DNA from: Nitzschia sp. pyKryTriq1 | Lineage: Eukaryota; Bacillariophyta; Bacillariophyceae; Bacillariales; Bacillariaceae | Assembly (NCBI GenBank): GCA_956465555.1 | Contig: OY101117.1 | Location: 1,240,001-1,304,000 of the forward strand | Reading direction: 5' to 3' | Length of the DNA stretch: 64,000 nucleotides | Notes under the pieces: generated by a model | Databases searched by the model: none | What the model saw: the letters and a program-made list of their open reading frames with translations, nothing else | What the model was told of the DNA's origin: nothing | Program-made: the position numbers and the translations under genes | Shown: piece after piece, positions 1 through 9,336 of the stretch | Position numbering within the stretch: position 1 is the first letter of the stretch | How the letters are laid out: each line of letters starts with the position of its first letter

Positions 1-331
1 CGTCTTTGGGGTTTTCCAAGTCAAAAATAGGGCTTTCTTCTCGGCAAAGTTCTCGCATATGTGGTGTCCAGCTTCTTCTCCGCTGGTAACGGCTCCAATG
101 AAATGATCGGCATTGAATCCAAGTTTTGGAAGTTTCGCCTTGGTAGCATCCGCTGCAGAGGAAGAGTTCGACAGGATAATCAGCTTCTTTCCTTTCTGGG
201 AGAGTTCCGAGACTAACTCCGGTGCCCCCTCCAGCCCATGGCTTCCATTATGCAAGACCCCGAACTGGTCAAGAATGAAGCCATCATACTTGTCAATGAG
301 ATCGGAGAAGGAAGTGTGAACACTGAACGAG

Positions 332-362
<31 letters not shown>

Positions 363-369
363 CAGTCAT
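1..369 (-). CDS. HAD-superfamily class IIA hydrolase, N-terminal part (cut by window edge)
   Basis: The frame opens with ATG at 369 and runs off the window at base 1 without a stop, giving about 123 residues. After MTDK comes a run of eight glutamines from a CAA repeat. The motif FILDQFGVLHNG follows at about residue 31; this is HAD motif I with the nucleophilic Asp and the hydrophobic second position typical of the class IIA group that reads DxWGVxH(D/N)G. Motif II is visible as LIILSNSS, about 40 residues on. Family members hydrolyse phosphate esters of small metabolites in the cytosol; the substrate cannot be told. No targeting peptide is seen. The rest of the gene lies outside the window. 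Confidence 0.8.
333..359. repeat. TTG/CAA trinucleotide microsatellite in the HAD gene
   Basis: A pure TTG run on the plus strand encodes the polyglutamine tract just after the start codon of the HAD hydrolase. It is likely to vary in length between alleles. Confidence 0.9.
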
Positions 370-1004
370 TCTATTATTGTATGCTCGCTACTTGGGCTTG
401 GAAAAGTAGGACAGTCGGTATTTGAAACGCAGGAGGAAAATATTGCAATGCCGCAATCATCGGCAAACTTGAAACTGCCCAAAGCAATGCGAAATAGCGA
501 TGTCGCCATCATTGTCGAAAGTCGAAATTCGTTTTGCTTCCGACGGCGGGCCTTCAATCGACTTGTGACGTGTGACGATGACGCAACCGTACTTCCTTTT
601 TTTTTTTTTAAATAAAATCGTGCCGGTATAATAGACCACTAGACTACCGGTATAGGAGTGAATACCGGTATTTTACCGTAGATAACAATACGAGCACGTG
701 CAGTATTCATAACAAAATTATGCATTGTTACTACTTGTACATTATTCTTCATTTCTATGGCTACAAAAACAGGCGATACTGCTGTAGAATTGAACCAGTC
801 TGGACCATCTGAAATCGGCCCGACACCACGCGTTTTCCTTTCGTGGTGCAATACTACTACTAGTTGGATTGGACGGGTAGCTTATTTTGACCACCGATTC
901 CTTTGATCTTGTGGGCAATTCATTCAAATGCGCTATCGAAGACCTCGTATCTTTGCATTGTGCGACGACAATTGAAATTATACAAAATCAGTACTGGGCG
1001 TGGC
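370..1004. other. Intergenic, palindrome-bearing 5' region
   Basis: No supported gene. It holds a poly-T run near 597-610 and two copies of the octamer TACCGGTA (645-652 and 663-670). It lies upstream of the HAD gene and downstream of the Mpv17-like gene. Small open frames here overlap one another and show no recognisable motif. Confidence 0.6.
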
Positions 1005-2189
1005 CTAATGCACCAATCCAAGTGCTAGTTCGACCTGGTACCCAGCATATAACACCGGCCACATGACAATAAGCGGCCAGCAAGCACATAGTACTCTCTT
1101 TGGCAGCTCAAATGCGAGTTCGTTTCCGAGTTCGGGCCCGAGTTCTTCCTCCCGTGTCAATTCAATCTCGAGATCGGGCTGTACATTGTGCGATTGAACT
1201 ACCGCCAACACTTCAGCCCCCGAATCCTCCTTCAACTTGGCGTTCTTGTCTTCGTTCGCCACTTTCGATAGAATGGTTACCCAGATGACTTCCATGATAT
1301 CGACCCACAGTAGCTTGAGGTCCATTGGGACAGCATGGGAAAAAGATACCGTGTGAACAAAGGGCCAGAAACGCCATGCCGATCGCAAAGCAGGCCACGA
1401 AGTGGCTTTGACATCCCGCAGCACTTCACCAGGCGGTTTAAAGGCTAACAATCCGATCAGAGTCGAGTAGGCAGCATTCAGAAATACGGCCCAAACTGTC
1501 AAATCAGCAGTCACCTTGATTCCCGTGGCCCACCACGCCCCATCAAAGTCCAGGTACGTCTCCATACATATCAACCAGTAATGACAAAGCGGTCCATGTG
1601 CGATGAATCCAGCGGCCCCCGAACGAGCCGAGCGCGGCAGATCAATCGTCGCTAGCGTTCTCCCTTGGTAGATTTGAGACAGAAAGTCCCCAAAGGCGTA
1701 GGCTACTCCTGACGTACACGCCTTGTAAAAGACAGGGTTGGTGGGTACCGCTTGTTCGTACGCGTGCAGGGCGTCCATGGGAATCCGAGCTAGCAAGTCA
1801 AAGGAGACGGCAGCCGTTGTGACATCTGGCGGGTGGGGCCCCAGGCCGTATTCATAAAGAGCCATCAATGCCACCATTTTCTCATTCAAGAGCGGGTAGA
1901 GAGCCGATAGGGCGACAGTGCCTACCACAATGCCGTTCAATGCAGCCACCGCATTGATCCGATCAGTCCGTTGTTTTTGAAGAATCTCGCTCACGACTTG
2001 CTCTTCGTTCTCCGCGTCTACAGAAGAAACAAAGAGGGGTGATTGTGGACGCGATGGTCTAGTAAACTGTCGGGATGATGGAAGGCTCCCGCCGGAGTAC
2101 TTCACAGCGATAGGTGCAGGAACAGTCACAAATGCGTTCAAGGGAGCTGGTCCCAGAGAAAGCAGAATGATGGAAACAGTTTTCATCAT
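1005..2189 (-). CDS. Mpv17/PMP22 family membrane protein, predicted plastid-targeted
   Basis: Single exon, 394 residues. Residues 1-20 form a signal peptide ending in LNAF, followed by a basic, Ser/Pro-rich stretch: the diatom bipartite plastid leader. The Mpv17/PMP22 domain covers about 152-310 and contains GDFLSQ, HGPLCHYW and the family signature around 272-290 (AWRFWPFVHTVSFSHAVP), with several membrane helices. A C-terminal extension of about 80 residues carries another hydrophobic segment (about 368-390), not typical of the short classic members. Family members are small integral proteins of peroxisomes, mitochondria or plastids, probably acting in permeability or channel function. The family call is firm; plastid location is inferred from the leader. 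Confidence 0.85.
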   Translation of the reverse strand: MMKTVSIILLSLGPAPLNAFVTVPAPIAVKYSGGSLPSSRQFTRPSRPQSPLFVSSVDAENEEQVVSEILQKQRTDRINAVAALNGIVVGTVALSALYPLLNEKMVALMALYEYGLGPHPPDVTTAAVSFDLLARIPMDALHAYEQAVPTNPVFYKACTSGVAYAFGDFLSQIYQGRTLATIDLPRSARSGAAGFIAHGPLCHYWLICMETYLDFDGAWWATGIKVTADLTVWAVFLNAAYSTLIGLLAFKPPGEVLRDVKATSWPALRSAWRFWPFVHTVSFSHAVPMDLKLLWVDIMEVIWVTILSKVANEDKNAKLKEDSGAEVLAVVQSHNVQPDLEIELTREEELGPELGNELAFELPKRVLCACWPLIVMWPVLYAGYQVELALGLVH

Positions 2190-3072
2190 TATTCTGGTAT
2201 GTGTTGGTGTAAATCTATATTCCTCACTTTTTGTTCGGTCTGTCGTCTAAGGTGGTATGAGGTATGAGTAGACTACTTGTACGAGCACTGGTACTACTCG
2301 TACCTGCTTTTGATCAACAACTGTGCTGAACGTCCTGGACGCTGATGTCGTCGCCAAACCTCGCTCGGCCGCAAGTTTCGAGAGGCAGGTTGAAGGACAC
2401 GAGGTGAAGGATGAGATTCGAAGATGTTGTTGTGATGATGATGATTCACAAGACATGGTCAACAAAATTGGAGAGCAGCGCAGCTGGCAGACGTGGAACA
2501 AAGCGAAAAAACTCCTGTAGCTTGCCAATTAAAAAAAATATATCTAAAAAAGAATTTCAATTTGTGAGAATTCGCTTTCTTCTTGTCCTGTCGCTGGAAG
2601 TTTTACATGGATAAGGGGTAAAGATACAGCTCGTTCAACTTTGGCGGTTTCCAACACATTCTCAAACCAACGTGTCCCGTAGGATCCAGCGTAAAAATGG
2701 AACCCATTCTCCTTTTACCCCTTTTCGTTACGTTCGTCGTTCGTCCCTCCGATCCCTCGTTCGCTGACGTCGGACGTTCACTTTGTGTGTGTGTGACGTG
2801 GCTTTTGGTTCCCTTGAGCCCGTACATACCGGTACAATACCGGTGCACGTACGAGTAGCGTGCGGGTGGTGCGCATGAAGACATCACTCCATCCATCGAC
2901 CGTGTTTCATCCACCCGTGATTCATCAAGAAAGATCCAAGATTATGAGCTAGACAAGGGCTTGTTGGCCTATACATAGTATTTGATCCCAAGTATCATGA
3001 TGTAGCCATATATGTTCATCTTAAAATCCTAAAAACTGTATTTGGAAGATGATGGCATGCTAGGTAGGAGAC
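2190..3072. other. Intergenic region
   Basis: No supported gene. It separates the start of the Mpv17-like gene from the end of the SET gene. A TACCGGTA octamer sits at 2827-2834. A minus-strand frame at 2247-2528 looks faintly like a mitochondrial presequence but has no convincing continuation (see rejected items). Confidence 0.5.
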
Positions 3073-4965
3073 TCAAGTTTTCTGCGAGGTTGAAGAATCA
3101 TTCTCGCGATTCTTCCATGCAGTGGGCATAATGTCTTCAGGGATGCCGATGGGATGCCGAAAGCTATTTGGCAAATGAATATCGGTCGAATAGGGCAAAT
3201 CAACAAATTTGATGGCATGCCTCGGGACATCTTCCAAAGTCAACACGCGCTGGTGCGAAGGGGTCGAAACAAGCATTTCAACGGAGTAGACATTGCGAAA
3301 GTCGTCTCGTCCAAGGATCGTGCAATCAACGCCTTTTTCGTTTGATCTCCAAGTCAACTTATGGCCGAGCGTCTTCTGTTTTCCTTCAGTTCGAAGTTCA
3401 AGGTATTCTTCCTCTAAAAGAAAGGAGTGGCAATGGATCGCCAAATTGTCGGGGTAGGGATTGTCGTCTTGCTCGGAACTGGTTCTTAGCCAATCTTTGT
3501 CGTGTTGCTCGTTGAATCTAAATGACGAAACATGTGATTTCCAGTGTTGGGGTGGCTCCCAGTTGTGCACGTGATTCAGCCATGCCTCCTCCCACATGGC
3601 TCCGTAGTTCAAGAATAGTTCTTCGCCTTGTTGAATTTCACGCGTTGTAACATAATCGAAAGCAAGGTTGGTTGTGCTTACGCCCTCCATGGTATGTGGT
3701 AGTATTTCCAGCCAACTCGAGTTTTGACTTGTGCTTCCATTTTCGGCCCATTGGATTCGTACATTAGCAAGGGTTCGATTGTGATTGATATCGTTCACAC
3801 CGGCACCATATGGACACAATAACAGAGTCGATTTAGCATGCCCAAAGCAGTAATTCATTAAGAGTTGCCAGGAAATTTGTTGGTCAGTTCGGATCGGCTG
3901 GCCGCGGATAATACCACTTGGATCAAAATCATACATGGCCAAGACTTGTTTATTTGGGATATGATGAAGAGGTGAACCTGTAATGATACTTCCTGCTTGT
4001 AATTTCCGTTTGGCAAAAGCGCCTCGGCCAGCTCCCTCGATAGTGCTCGGACCTGATTCAATATTGTCAATGCATTTCCCGTGCTTCTGCAGCCAGTCCA
4101 GAGAACGAGTAGCATTGGGTTGGTGGACAGCGGCCATATCATTTGCCTGAACGGCTGTCTCTGCTTCTCGAAGGGTTGATGGAAGTGCATTCAAGGCGCG
4201 GGTATTCCTCTTGTTCTTTTGTTCTAACAGTCGTTCATATAGTTCATGACGAAGAGGACCCGGTTCGGTTTGGAACAACTCTTTCAAAACCTTCAATGCA
4301 TTCTTGTAGTCGTGCCACAGGGGGATCTCTCCAAATTGCTCATACCGTGTCGTAAACCAAGTATCCCCGTAATATTTGAATAGCTCCCCACCTGCCGGAA
4401 TATTCCTAGTGACCTGAGCATTTTTGGCAATTCCATGATATGGAGAAATGGCCCCTGCTCCTGGATGTTGTCCACGATGCAGTCCAGCCTCGTCGTAGAT
4501 GGGAACGGACTTGGCCACATTTATGAGGGCCAAATGACTATTGACAATGCAGTCGAGACCAGGCCAGTAGGCGTCGATATCGTCGCTGTCGACCTCGAGA
4601 CCCATGGCCATCTTTCGGCCGTCCCAAACGTAATCGGAGAGGACGAAAAAGTAATCTTCGTCGCCGTTGTGCCAATCCAAGTCCAGCAGTGGGATTGCGA
4701 CCTCCCCAGTGCCTATGAGTTCACCCTTGTTGATGGGGATGGCTGAAAAAATCCCAAGACCAGCTCCCGGTATTGTTGATTCGGCCACATATAATTCACA
4801 TGACGAGGAGTCGTCTTCATCGTCTGTGGATATTTCCGCCGGTATTGGCGCACGACTTGGACTGGCATCAGTTTTTCCACAGCCGAAATCGCCTCTCAAA
4901 ATAATGAGGCATAGGAAGATGACACGTCGTTTCAAAGTTAATGGAAAACATGTATGGAGGTGCAT
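3073..4965 (-). CDS. Secretory-leader protein with two SET domains
   Basis: Single exon, 630 residues. An N-terminal hydrophobic segment (about residues 8-28, after basic residues) looks like a signal peptide or anchor. SET domain A spans about 55-215: STIPGAGLGIFS at its start, NIPAGGELFKYYGDTW at its end. SET domain B spans about 305-475: GPSTIEGAGRGAFAKR, the cofactor-site motif DINHNRTLANV, and GEELFLNYGAMW. Domain A lacks a clear NHxxxPN-type motif (it reads CIVNSHLALIN), so B looks more likely to bind S-adenosylmethionine. A further 150 residues have no known domain. SET domains usually methylate lysines; with a secretory leader the target is unlikely to be histone. Diatoms have many such SET proteins of unknown role. 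Confidence 0.8.
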   Translation of the reverse strand: MHLHTCFPLTLKRRVIFLCLIILRGDFGCGKTDASPSRAPIPAEISTDDEDDSSSCELYVAESTIPGAGLGIFSAIPINKGELIGTGEVAIPLLDLDWHNGDEDYFFVLSDYVWDGRKMAMGLEVDSDDIDAYWPGLDCIVNSHLALINVAKSVPIYDEAGLHRGQHPGAGAISPYHGIAKNAQVTRNIPAGGELFKYYGDTWFTTRYEQFGEIPLWHDYKNALKVLKELFQTEPGPLRHELYERLLEQKNKRNTRALNALPSTLREAETAVQANDMAAVHQPNATRSLDWLQKHGKCIDNIESGPSTIEGAGRGAFAKRKLQAGSIITGSPLHHIPNKQVLAMYDFDPSGIIRGQPIRTDQQISWQLLMNYCFGHAKSTLLLCPYGAGVNDINHNRTLANVRIQWAENGSTSQNSSWLEILPHTMEGVSTTNLAFDYVTTREIQQGEELFLNYGAMWEEAWLNHVHNWEPPQHWKSHVSSFRFNEQHDKDWLRTSSEQDDNPYPDNLAIHCHSFLLEEEYLELRTEGKQKTLGHKLTWRSNEKGVDCTILGRDDFRNVYSVEMLVSTPSHQRVLTLEDVPRHAIKFVDLPYSTDIHLPNSFRHPIGIPEDIMPTAWKNRENDSSTSQKT

Positions 4966-5561
4966 TTTTCTATTGCAAGGACCCTATCATCTCTCTCATT
5001 GTTAATTGCAGAATCGTTATCATCTCGAGAAGTGAAAACATTGATCACGACGAGATGCAAAAGCATCATTTCATGATTGCGATTTTATGGCGCACCCATC
5101 ATCATCTAACCCAACGCCCACAACGGATGCACCCGAATCAGATATGCCTAGCATGTCGCACGACATGTCGTAGAACGAGACTCTCTGAGTGAAAAGGTCG
5201 GTTGCTGGTGTCCCGCCTGGGTTGCACCGAACAGCAAGTAGACTGGTACTGTACTGAATGAGTACCTGTACGTTCGTACGGTACTCGTACCTGGTACCGG
5301 TAGGAGGTTGGACCATAACTCAGACGTGCGCGTGATCCGTGATGGCGCCCGCCTTCTACCATCATCATCGATCGCAAAGATCCAACATACTGCAGTAGTC
5401 TTCGCATAACTTTTGTTTGAGAACATCAGCAGTACTCGTACCGAAGGGGCAACCTTGTTTGGAGAAGATGAGACCTTTTAGATTTTGCATAATACTGATT
5501 GTCCATTGTCTATCAGTACCCGTTTGGAGTCGTCTTCCGGACGAGTTCGAGTACTCGTACA
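4966..5561. other. Divergent intergenic region with GTAC-type palindromes
   Basis: Shared 5' region of the minus-strand SET gene and the plus-strand gene at 5562. It contains GTACTCGTAC-like elements around 5225-5290 and TACCGGTA at 5295-5302. No gene supported. Confidence 0.6.
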
Positions 5562-8399
5562 ATGAGTGGCGATTTCGTGAGCAAGGTAAGTATGGAAAAC
5601 GAAAGCCCTGTTGTCAAGTACGGTACGTCCGCGAGGAACCAAGCATTATGGCAGGGCAGGGAAGACTCACGCTACATTGTCTTCCCTTTTTCATTGGTAT
5701 TTCATACTTTAGTGGAGAGGGCGCTCCAAGTCGTCGAAGGGATTCTCAACACAACGCGGCACCCTACTCTTCCTGGTCTATCGGATAATCACACCTATGA
5801 AGACAAGTATGCACTCGTCGAGACCATGACGAATACAGCAATAGCTTCGTACATTACTGTACTTGAACACCTGGGCCTTCGATCAATAACTGAAATTGTT
5901 AGCTGGGTACAGGAAGAACGTCGACCCGTGGTGCTCCTGTTCGAGATGAATCCGATGTGTGTCTTTGACCGTCGGTCGGAAAGGCAGGTGGTCACTTCTG
6001 AGGTCGAAATAGAGAGGTCCCAGGGAGGATCGGGACTGATGGGGCGACTCACCAACGAACGTGAAAATGTAAAAGTCAAACGCACAGTGGTAGAATACTT
6101 CTGGAATGTTACTGCTGCGTACAAATTGGTGTTGGCAAGTGGTGACGATGAAATTGAGCTGCTGCAACGGGACGAAACCAATGCTGCTACCACTATCAAA
6201 ATCACCGGTGGATCGCAGGACGAAGACAACATACCAGAGGCGCCATGCAAGAATTATGAAAGAGCTCATCATGAAGTGTCTATGACCTGGTTGTTTGAGA
6301 ACATTCGTATGTTTGAGGCGAAAAGTGAAAGAAACGGAGGGACAATAGTAAGCAAGTTTGCCATCGACCGCCTTGCCCCAACCTGCAAGACACCAGCCCG
6401 AAATGATGATGTTGAAAAGGCTTGGGCCTTTGCCGATGGCTTGGTCGAGTGGACAACCGCAGTGTCTGATAGGTTCAAGTATTTGAATGTCATTATTACG
6501 CACGATGAATCTTGGGACTCCTGGCCAACAACTGTACACAACGATCGATTGAGAAAGGAAATATTTTCCCCAATCCTTCCTTTGTTTGAGGACTCCAAGG
6601 TTCTACCACAAGCGGACGTGGAGAATTTTCTTCAGGCTCATAACACTTCTTTGACTGAACATATTGATCAGACTACAGAATCGTTTCCGGAAAGTGGCTT
6701 AATGTCGAGACACGAAGTGAAGATTGTGACTCTTTTGGATCATCTAAGCCTCTATGGTTGTGGGCTTGTCAGGGACTGGCAGTACTCAGTTGGTTTGGTC
6801 GAAAAACTCTTGGTTTACCAGCTTGTCAAAGCAATCGGTAAAGAGATAAAGGCAAGCGACTTTGAAGAATTCATGTCTTTTCACAGCAAGGGACTGCTCC
6901 TGCCGATGTATGCCCCACGGTCTTTCTCCTATTCTGTGAGAAATGGGACAAGCAGCTTTCCAGATGGCTTATTTTCGATTGAGGCTACTAGTCTGGACAG
7001 GAAGAGTTTACCCATTGAGACGACTGTTCGGCAAGTTGCCGGGGGTGCGGACCATGCTCCATTTTCAATTCCAGTGACGGCGGCGACGTCCGTAGAAGTC
7101 GGGGGCAGTCGGTCTCTGCATGGGTGGTTGCGCTACCAGTGGCAAGACGATACATCGGACCTTAACCTTCATGCTCGTGCTCACCAATTTTCGAGCTTTG
7201 TGGTCCTTATCGGAAAAATGAATGGTCCCGATAAGTTCATGCCGAAGGATGCCATCATTGTACAGAATAAAGATGATGTTCTCGTGCCGCTTCTTGCTAA
7301 TGTGTTGCCAAGCGCCAAAGAATTCAAAGATGCTGTCTCGTCTCTCTCACCTGAGCAGCGCGCATTTGCAGAAGCCTTCCGTGCGATGCAACTACAATCT
7401 TCGGTCTTTGGAGTCTGTATTATTCAGATCAAACCCCAGCTCGAACGCCTTCTCAATTTACCGGCGAAGTCGCTGGCAAAGGAGATTCAACTGACCCAAG
7501 ACCTCATGTCTCTGTTCGTTGAATATCAAATCCCTTCTGATCTTCTCTCGTTTGATGGAGATAATGACGCGCCAACAACGGAAAAGGTACAGGCGGTGCG
7601 TGGCTATGTCAAGGCCGTGACAGACGTCATTGACGGTGCCAAGAAAAAGCAACTCGAGGAAGAATCACAGAAAGCAAAGATGAAGGAGCATAAACATGGG
7701 AAGGAATATGCTGCTCGTCCTACAGTTGGACCTACTGCTGGCCCTACGGCAGCGGGGCGTGCCGTTCGGTCAAGTTCCTCTGCGTCTTCGCGTGTATTAC
7801 AAGCGACCATGGCGATGGCTGGTGGCGATGAATTCATGGCATTTTCGAGCTCAGAGAGCCAAGGAATGGATGAAACCCACACCACGTCGGCGGGACACAT
7901 GCCCCCTGCGAAATCCAGTAGCAGTCGACAAGAAAGCACAAAAGATTGGAGAGGCGATAAAGACACCCCTTCCTCCCTTGAAGACTTCACAAAGATCCCC
8001 GTAATATTGGACAAGAAGTTGGAAGCACTAGATCCAGACGGTGCTCTCAAGTCGACAATTCTGGAGACGGGTAGTACCTGGTCCAGATCGAGACAAGAAA
8101 ATCTTCTTGAGGCTCCCAAGAAAAACGATTTGTACCCTGACGACATTAGAAAGGAGACCAACAAGGCCATGGACCTATTAACAGCATTGAGTCGCAGTGG
8201 CTCGTTACCAATCAACTCTTCTGAGTTACATATTGTGGTCACGGTGACCCACTGTTTCGAAAAGAGTGTCATCGACACCGTCATCAAAGATAATGTCAAC
8301 CCAATCGAAAAGGTTGAAAAATCCTTGCTGGTGTTGGCTTCCACGATTCAACTAGTTGAAAAATCTCAGCTCATATCATCTGAGGAGCAACGAGGATGA
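5562..8399 (+). CDS. Large conserved protein of unknown function
   Basis: Start chosen at the ATG of MSGDFVSK; the frame extends upstream only by a non-ATG codon. Read straight through it gives 945 residues. Directly after AAG at 5585 lies GTAAGT, and an AG at 5653-5654 would close a 69-bp intron that keeps the frame, so residues 9-31 may be spliced out. The middle holds a block (near 7340-7560) with LSPEQRAFAEAFRAMQLQSS, IQIKPQLERLLNLP and YQIPSDLLSFDG, which I recall from multi-domain protein families of protists, without a named function. A low-complexity linker follows (PTVGPTAGPTAAG, Ser-rich). No transmembrane segment or known catalytic motif was found. Function unknown. Confidence 0.7.
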   Translation: MSGDFVSKVSMENESPVVKYGTSARNQALWQGREDSRYIVFPFSLVFHTLVERALQVVEGILNTTRHPTLPGLSDNHTYEDKYALVETMTNTAIASYITVLEHLGLRSITEIVSWVQEERRPVVLLFEMNPMCVFDRRSERQVVTSEVEIERSQGGSGLMGRLTNERENVKVKRTVVEYFWNVTAAYKLVLASGDDEIELLQRDETNAATTIKITGGSQDEDNIPEAPCKNYERAHHEVSMTWLFENIRMFEAKSERNGGTIVSKFAIDRLAPTCKTPARNDDVEKAWAFADGLVEWTTAVSDRFKYLNVIITHDESWDSWPTTVHNDRLRKEIFSPILPLFEDSKVLPQADVENFLQAHNTSLTEHIDQTTESFPESGLMSRHEVKIVTLLDHLSLYGCGLVRDWQYSVGLVEKLLVYQLVKAIGKEIKASDFEEFMSFHSKGLLLPMYAPRSFSYSVRNGTSSFPDGLFSIEATSLDRKSLPIETTVRQVAGGADHAPFSIPVTAATSVEVGGSRSLHGWLRYQWQDDTSDLNLHARAHQFSSFVVLIGKMNGPDKFMPKDAIIVQNKDDVLVPLLANVLPSAKEFKDAVSSLSPEQRAFAEAFRAMQLQSSVFGVCIIQIKPQLERLLNLPAKSLAKEIQLTQDLMSLFVEYQIPSDLLSFDGDNDAPTTEKVQAVRGYVKAVTDVIDGAKKKQLEEESQKAKMKEHKHGKEYAARPTVGPTAGPTAAGRAVRSSSSASSRVLQATMAMAGGDEFMAFSSSESQGMDETHTTSAGHMPPAKSSSSRQESTKDWRGDKDTPSSLEDFTKIPVILDKKLEALDPDGALKSTILETGSTWSRSRQENLLEAPKKNDLYPDDIRKETNKAMDLLTALSRSGSLPINSSELHIVVTVTHCFEKSVIDTVIKDNVNPIEKVEKSLLVLASTIQLVEKSQLISSEEQRG

Positions 8400-8495
8400 A
8401 AAGAACAAGTACTATGTAGGTGCTTGATAGTCAGTAACGGACCACTCCTAGTCGAGAGATGAGTCGAGAGGTACAGAAAGTGTACCGGTAGGGAC

Positions 8496-8562
8496 CTCTA
8501 CTCTCTCTCTCTCTCTACTAGAGAGAGCTACTACTCTAGAGAGAGAGAGTAGAGAGAGAGCT
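8496..8562. repeat. CT/GA low-complexity inverted repeat
   Basis: A CTCTACTCTCTCTCTC arm is followed, after about 20 bases, by its near complement GAGAGAGAGAGTAGAG. The two arms could fold into a long hairpin. It may have arisen by microsatellite slippage. Confidence 0.7.
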
Positions 8563-8781
8563 CTACGAGCTACTGTAGCTAGTAGTAGAGTAGAGATAGC
8601 GCTACGAGTCCCGATAGTACAACATGTACGCCCATAGTCTACTCCCAATTCGTACTCGTACGAATCATCATCTACAGGTTCTGTACAGTAGTACAACGTG
8701 CGGTAAAATACCTGGTATTATACTGGTACTACTAGAGATGATACCGTACACCTGGTACTCCCCGCTCTTGTGGTGTTGCGT

Positions 8782-8865
8782 GGTCGGTTATGGTCGAGTG
8801 GTCGGTTATGGTCGAGTGGTCGGTTATGGTCGAGTGGTCGGTTATGGTCGAGTGGTCGGTTATGG
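8782..8865. repeat. 18-bp tandem repeat, about 4.7 copies
   Basis: The unit GGTCGGTTATGGTCGAGT is repeated four times without change, followed by a partial fifth copy. The lack of divergence suggests recent expansion. It lies about 470 bp upstream of the argC start. Confidence 0.9.
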
Positions 8866-9336
8866 AGGTCGAGTCAAGGTCGAGTGGTAGCTGGATCAGG
8901 CGGGAAGGGAGCGATGTGGATTTGGATTGGGCGAAGGATCTTTTACTCGTATTTGCTTGGCGGCGGCCGCCGGCGGCGGGGGCGTCATCAACGACTGGCG
9001 GGATCAATTGCACCCAATCTGGATGTGACATGATTCCACCAATCATCTTCCACCATTGTTCCGGCAGCATGTCCGGTAGTTGAATTTTCGTAGAAAATAC
9101 GTAGCGCAAGGGGCGGGGCGAAGGAGAAGGCATCCCGCATTTGCATCGGCGGCATTCTCCGATCTTTTTCTGATCATTGCCTTCGCATCTTCTCTCCATC
9201 ATCTATCCGACCTCATCGGTCGGCGACCGGCGACGGATCTCTTCCAGCTTCGGCCGTCGACCACAGAGGTTTCTCAATTGCACATTAATCTTGCCAACTG
9301 TCTTTGCTTACGATCCACCTTTTAATATCCAACAAG

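Larger units (their letters stand above)
8400..9336. other. Repeat-rich intergenic region upstream of argC
   Basis: No gene supported. It contains a CT/GA inverted repeat, TACCGGTA at 8483-8490 and an 18-bp tandem array, listed separately. Short frames across the array (VVGYGR repeats) are products of the tandem repeat. Confidence 0.65.

Noticed and set aside
2247-2528. Minus-strand frame resembling a mitochondrial presequence (RGLATTSASRTFSTVV) with a GTACGAG donor-like end
   Set aside because: Joining it to the Mpv17 gene breaks the frame, and the Mpv17 gene already has a complete leader. No other exon fits.
8624-9202. Overlapping frames with VVGYGR or TDHSTI repeats
   Set aside because: They are translations of the 18-bp tandem repeat in several phases.
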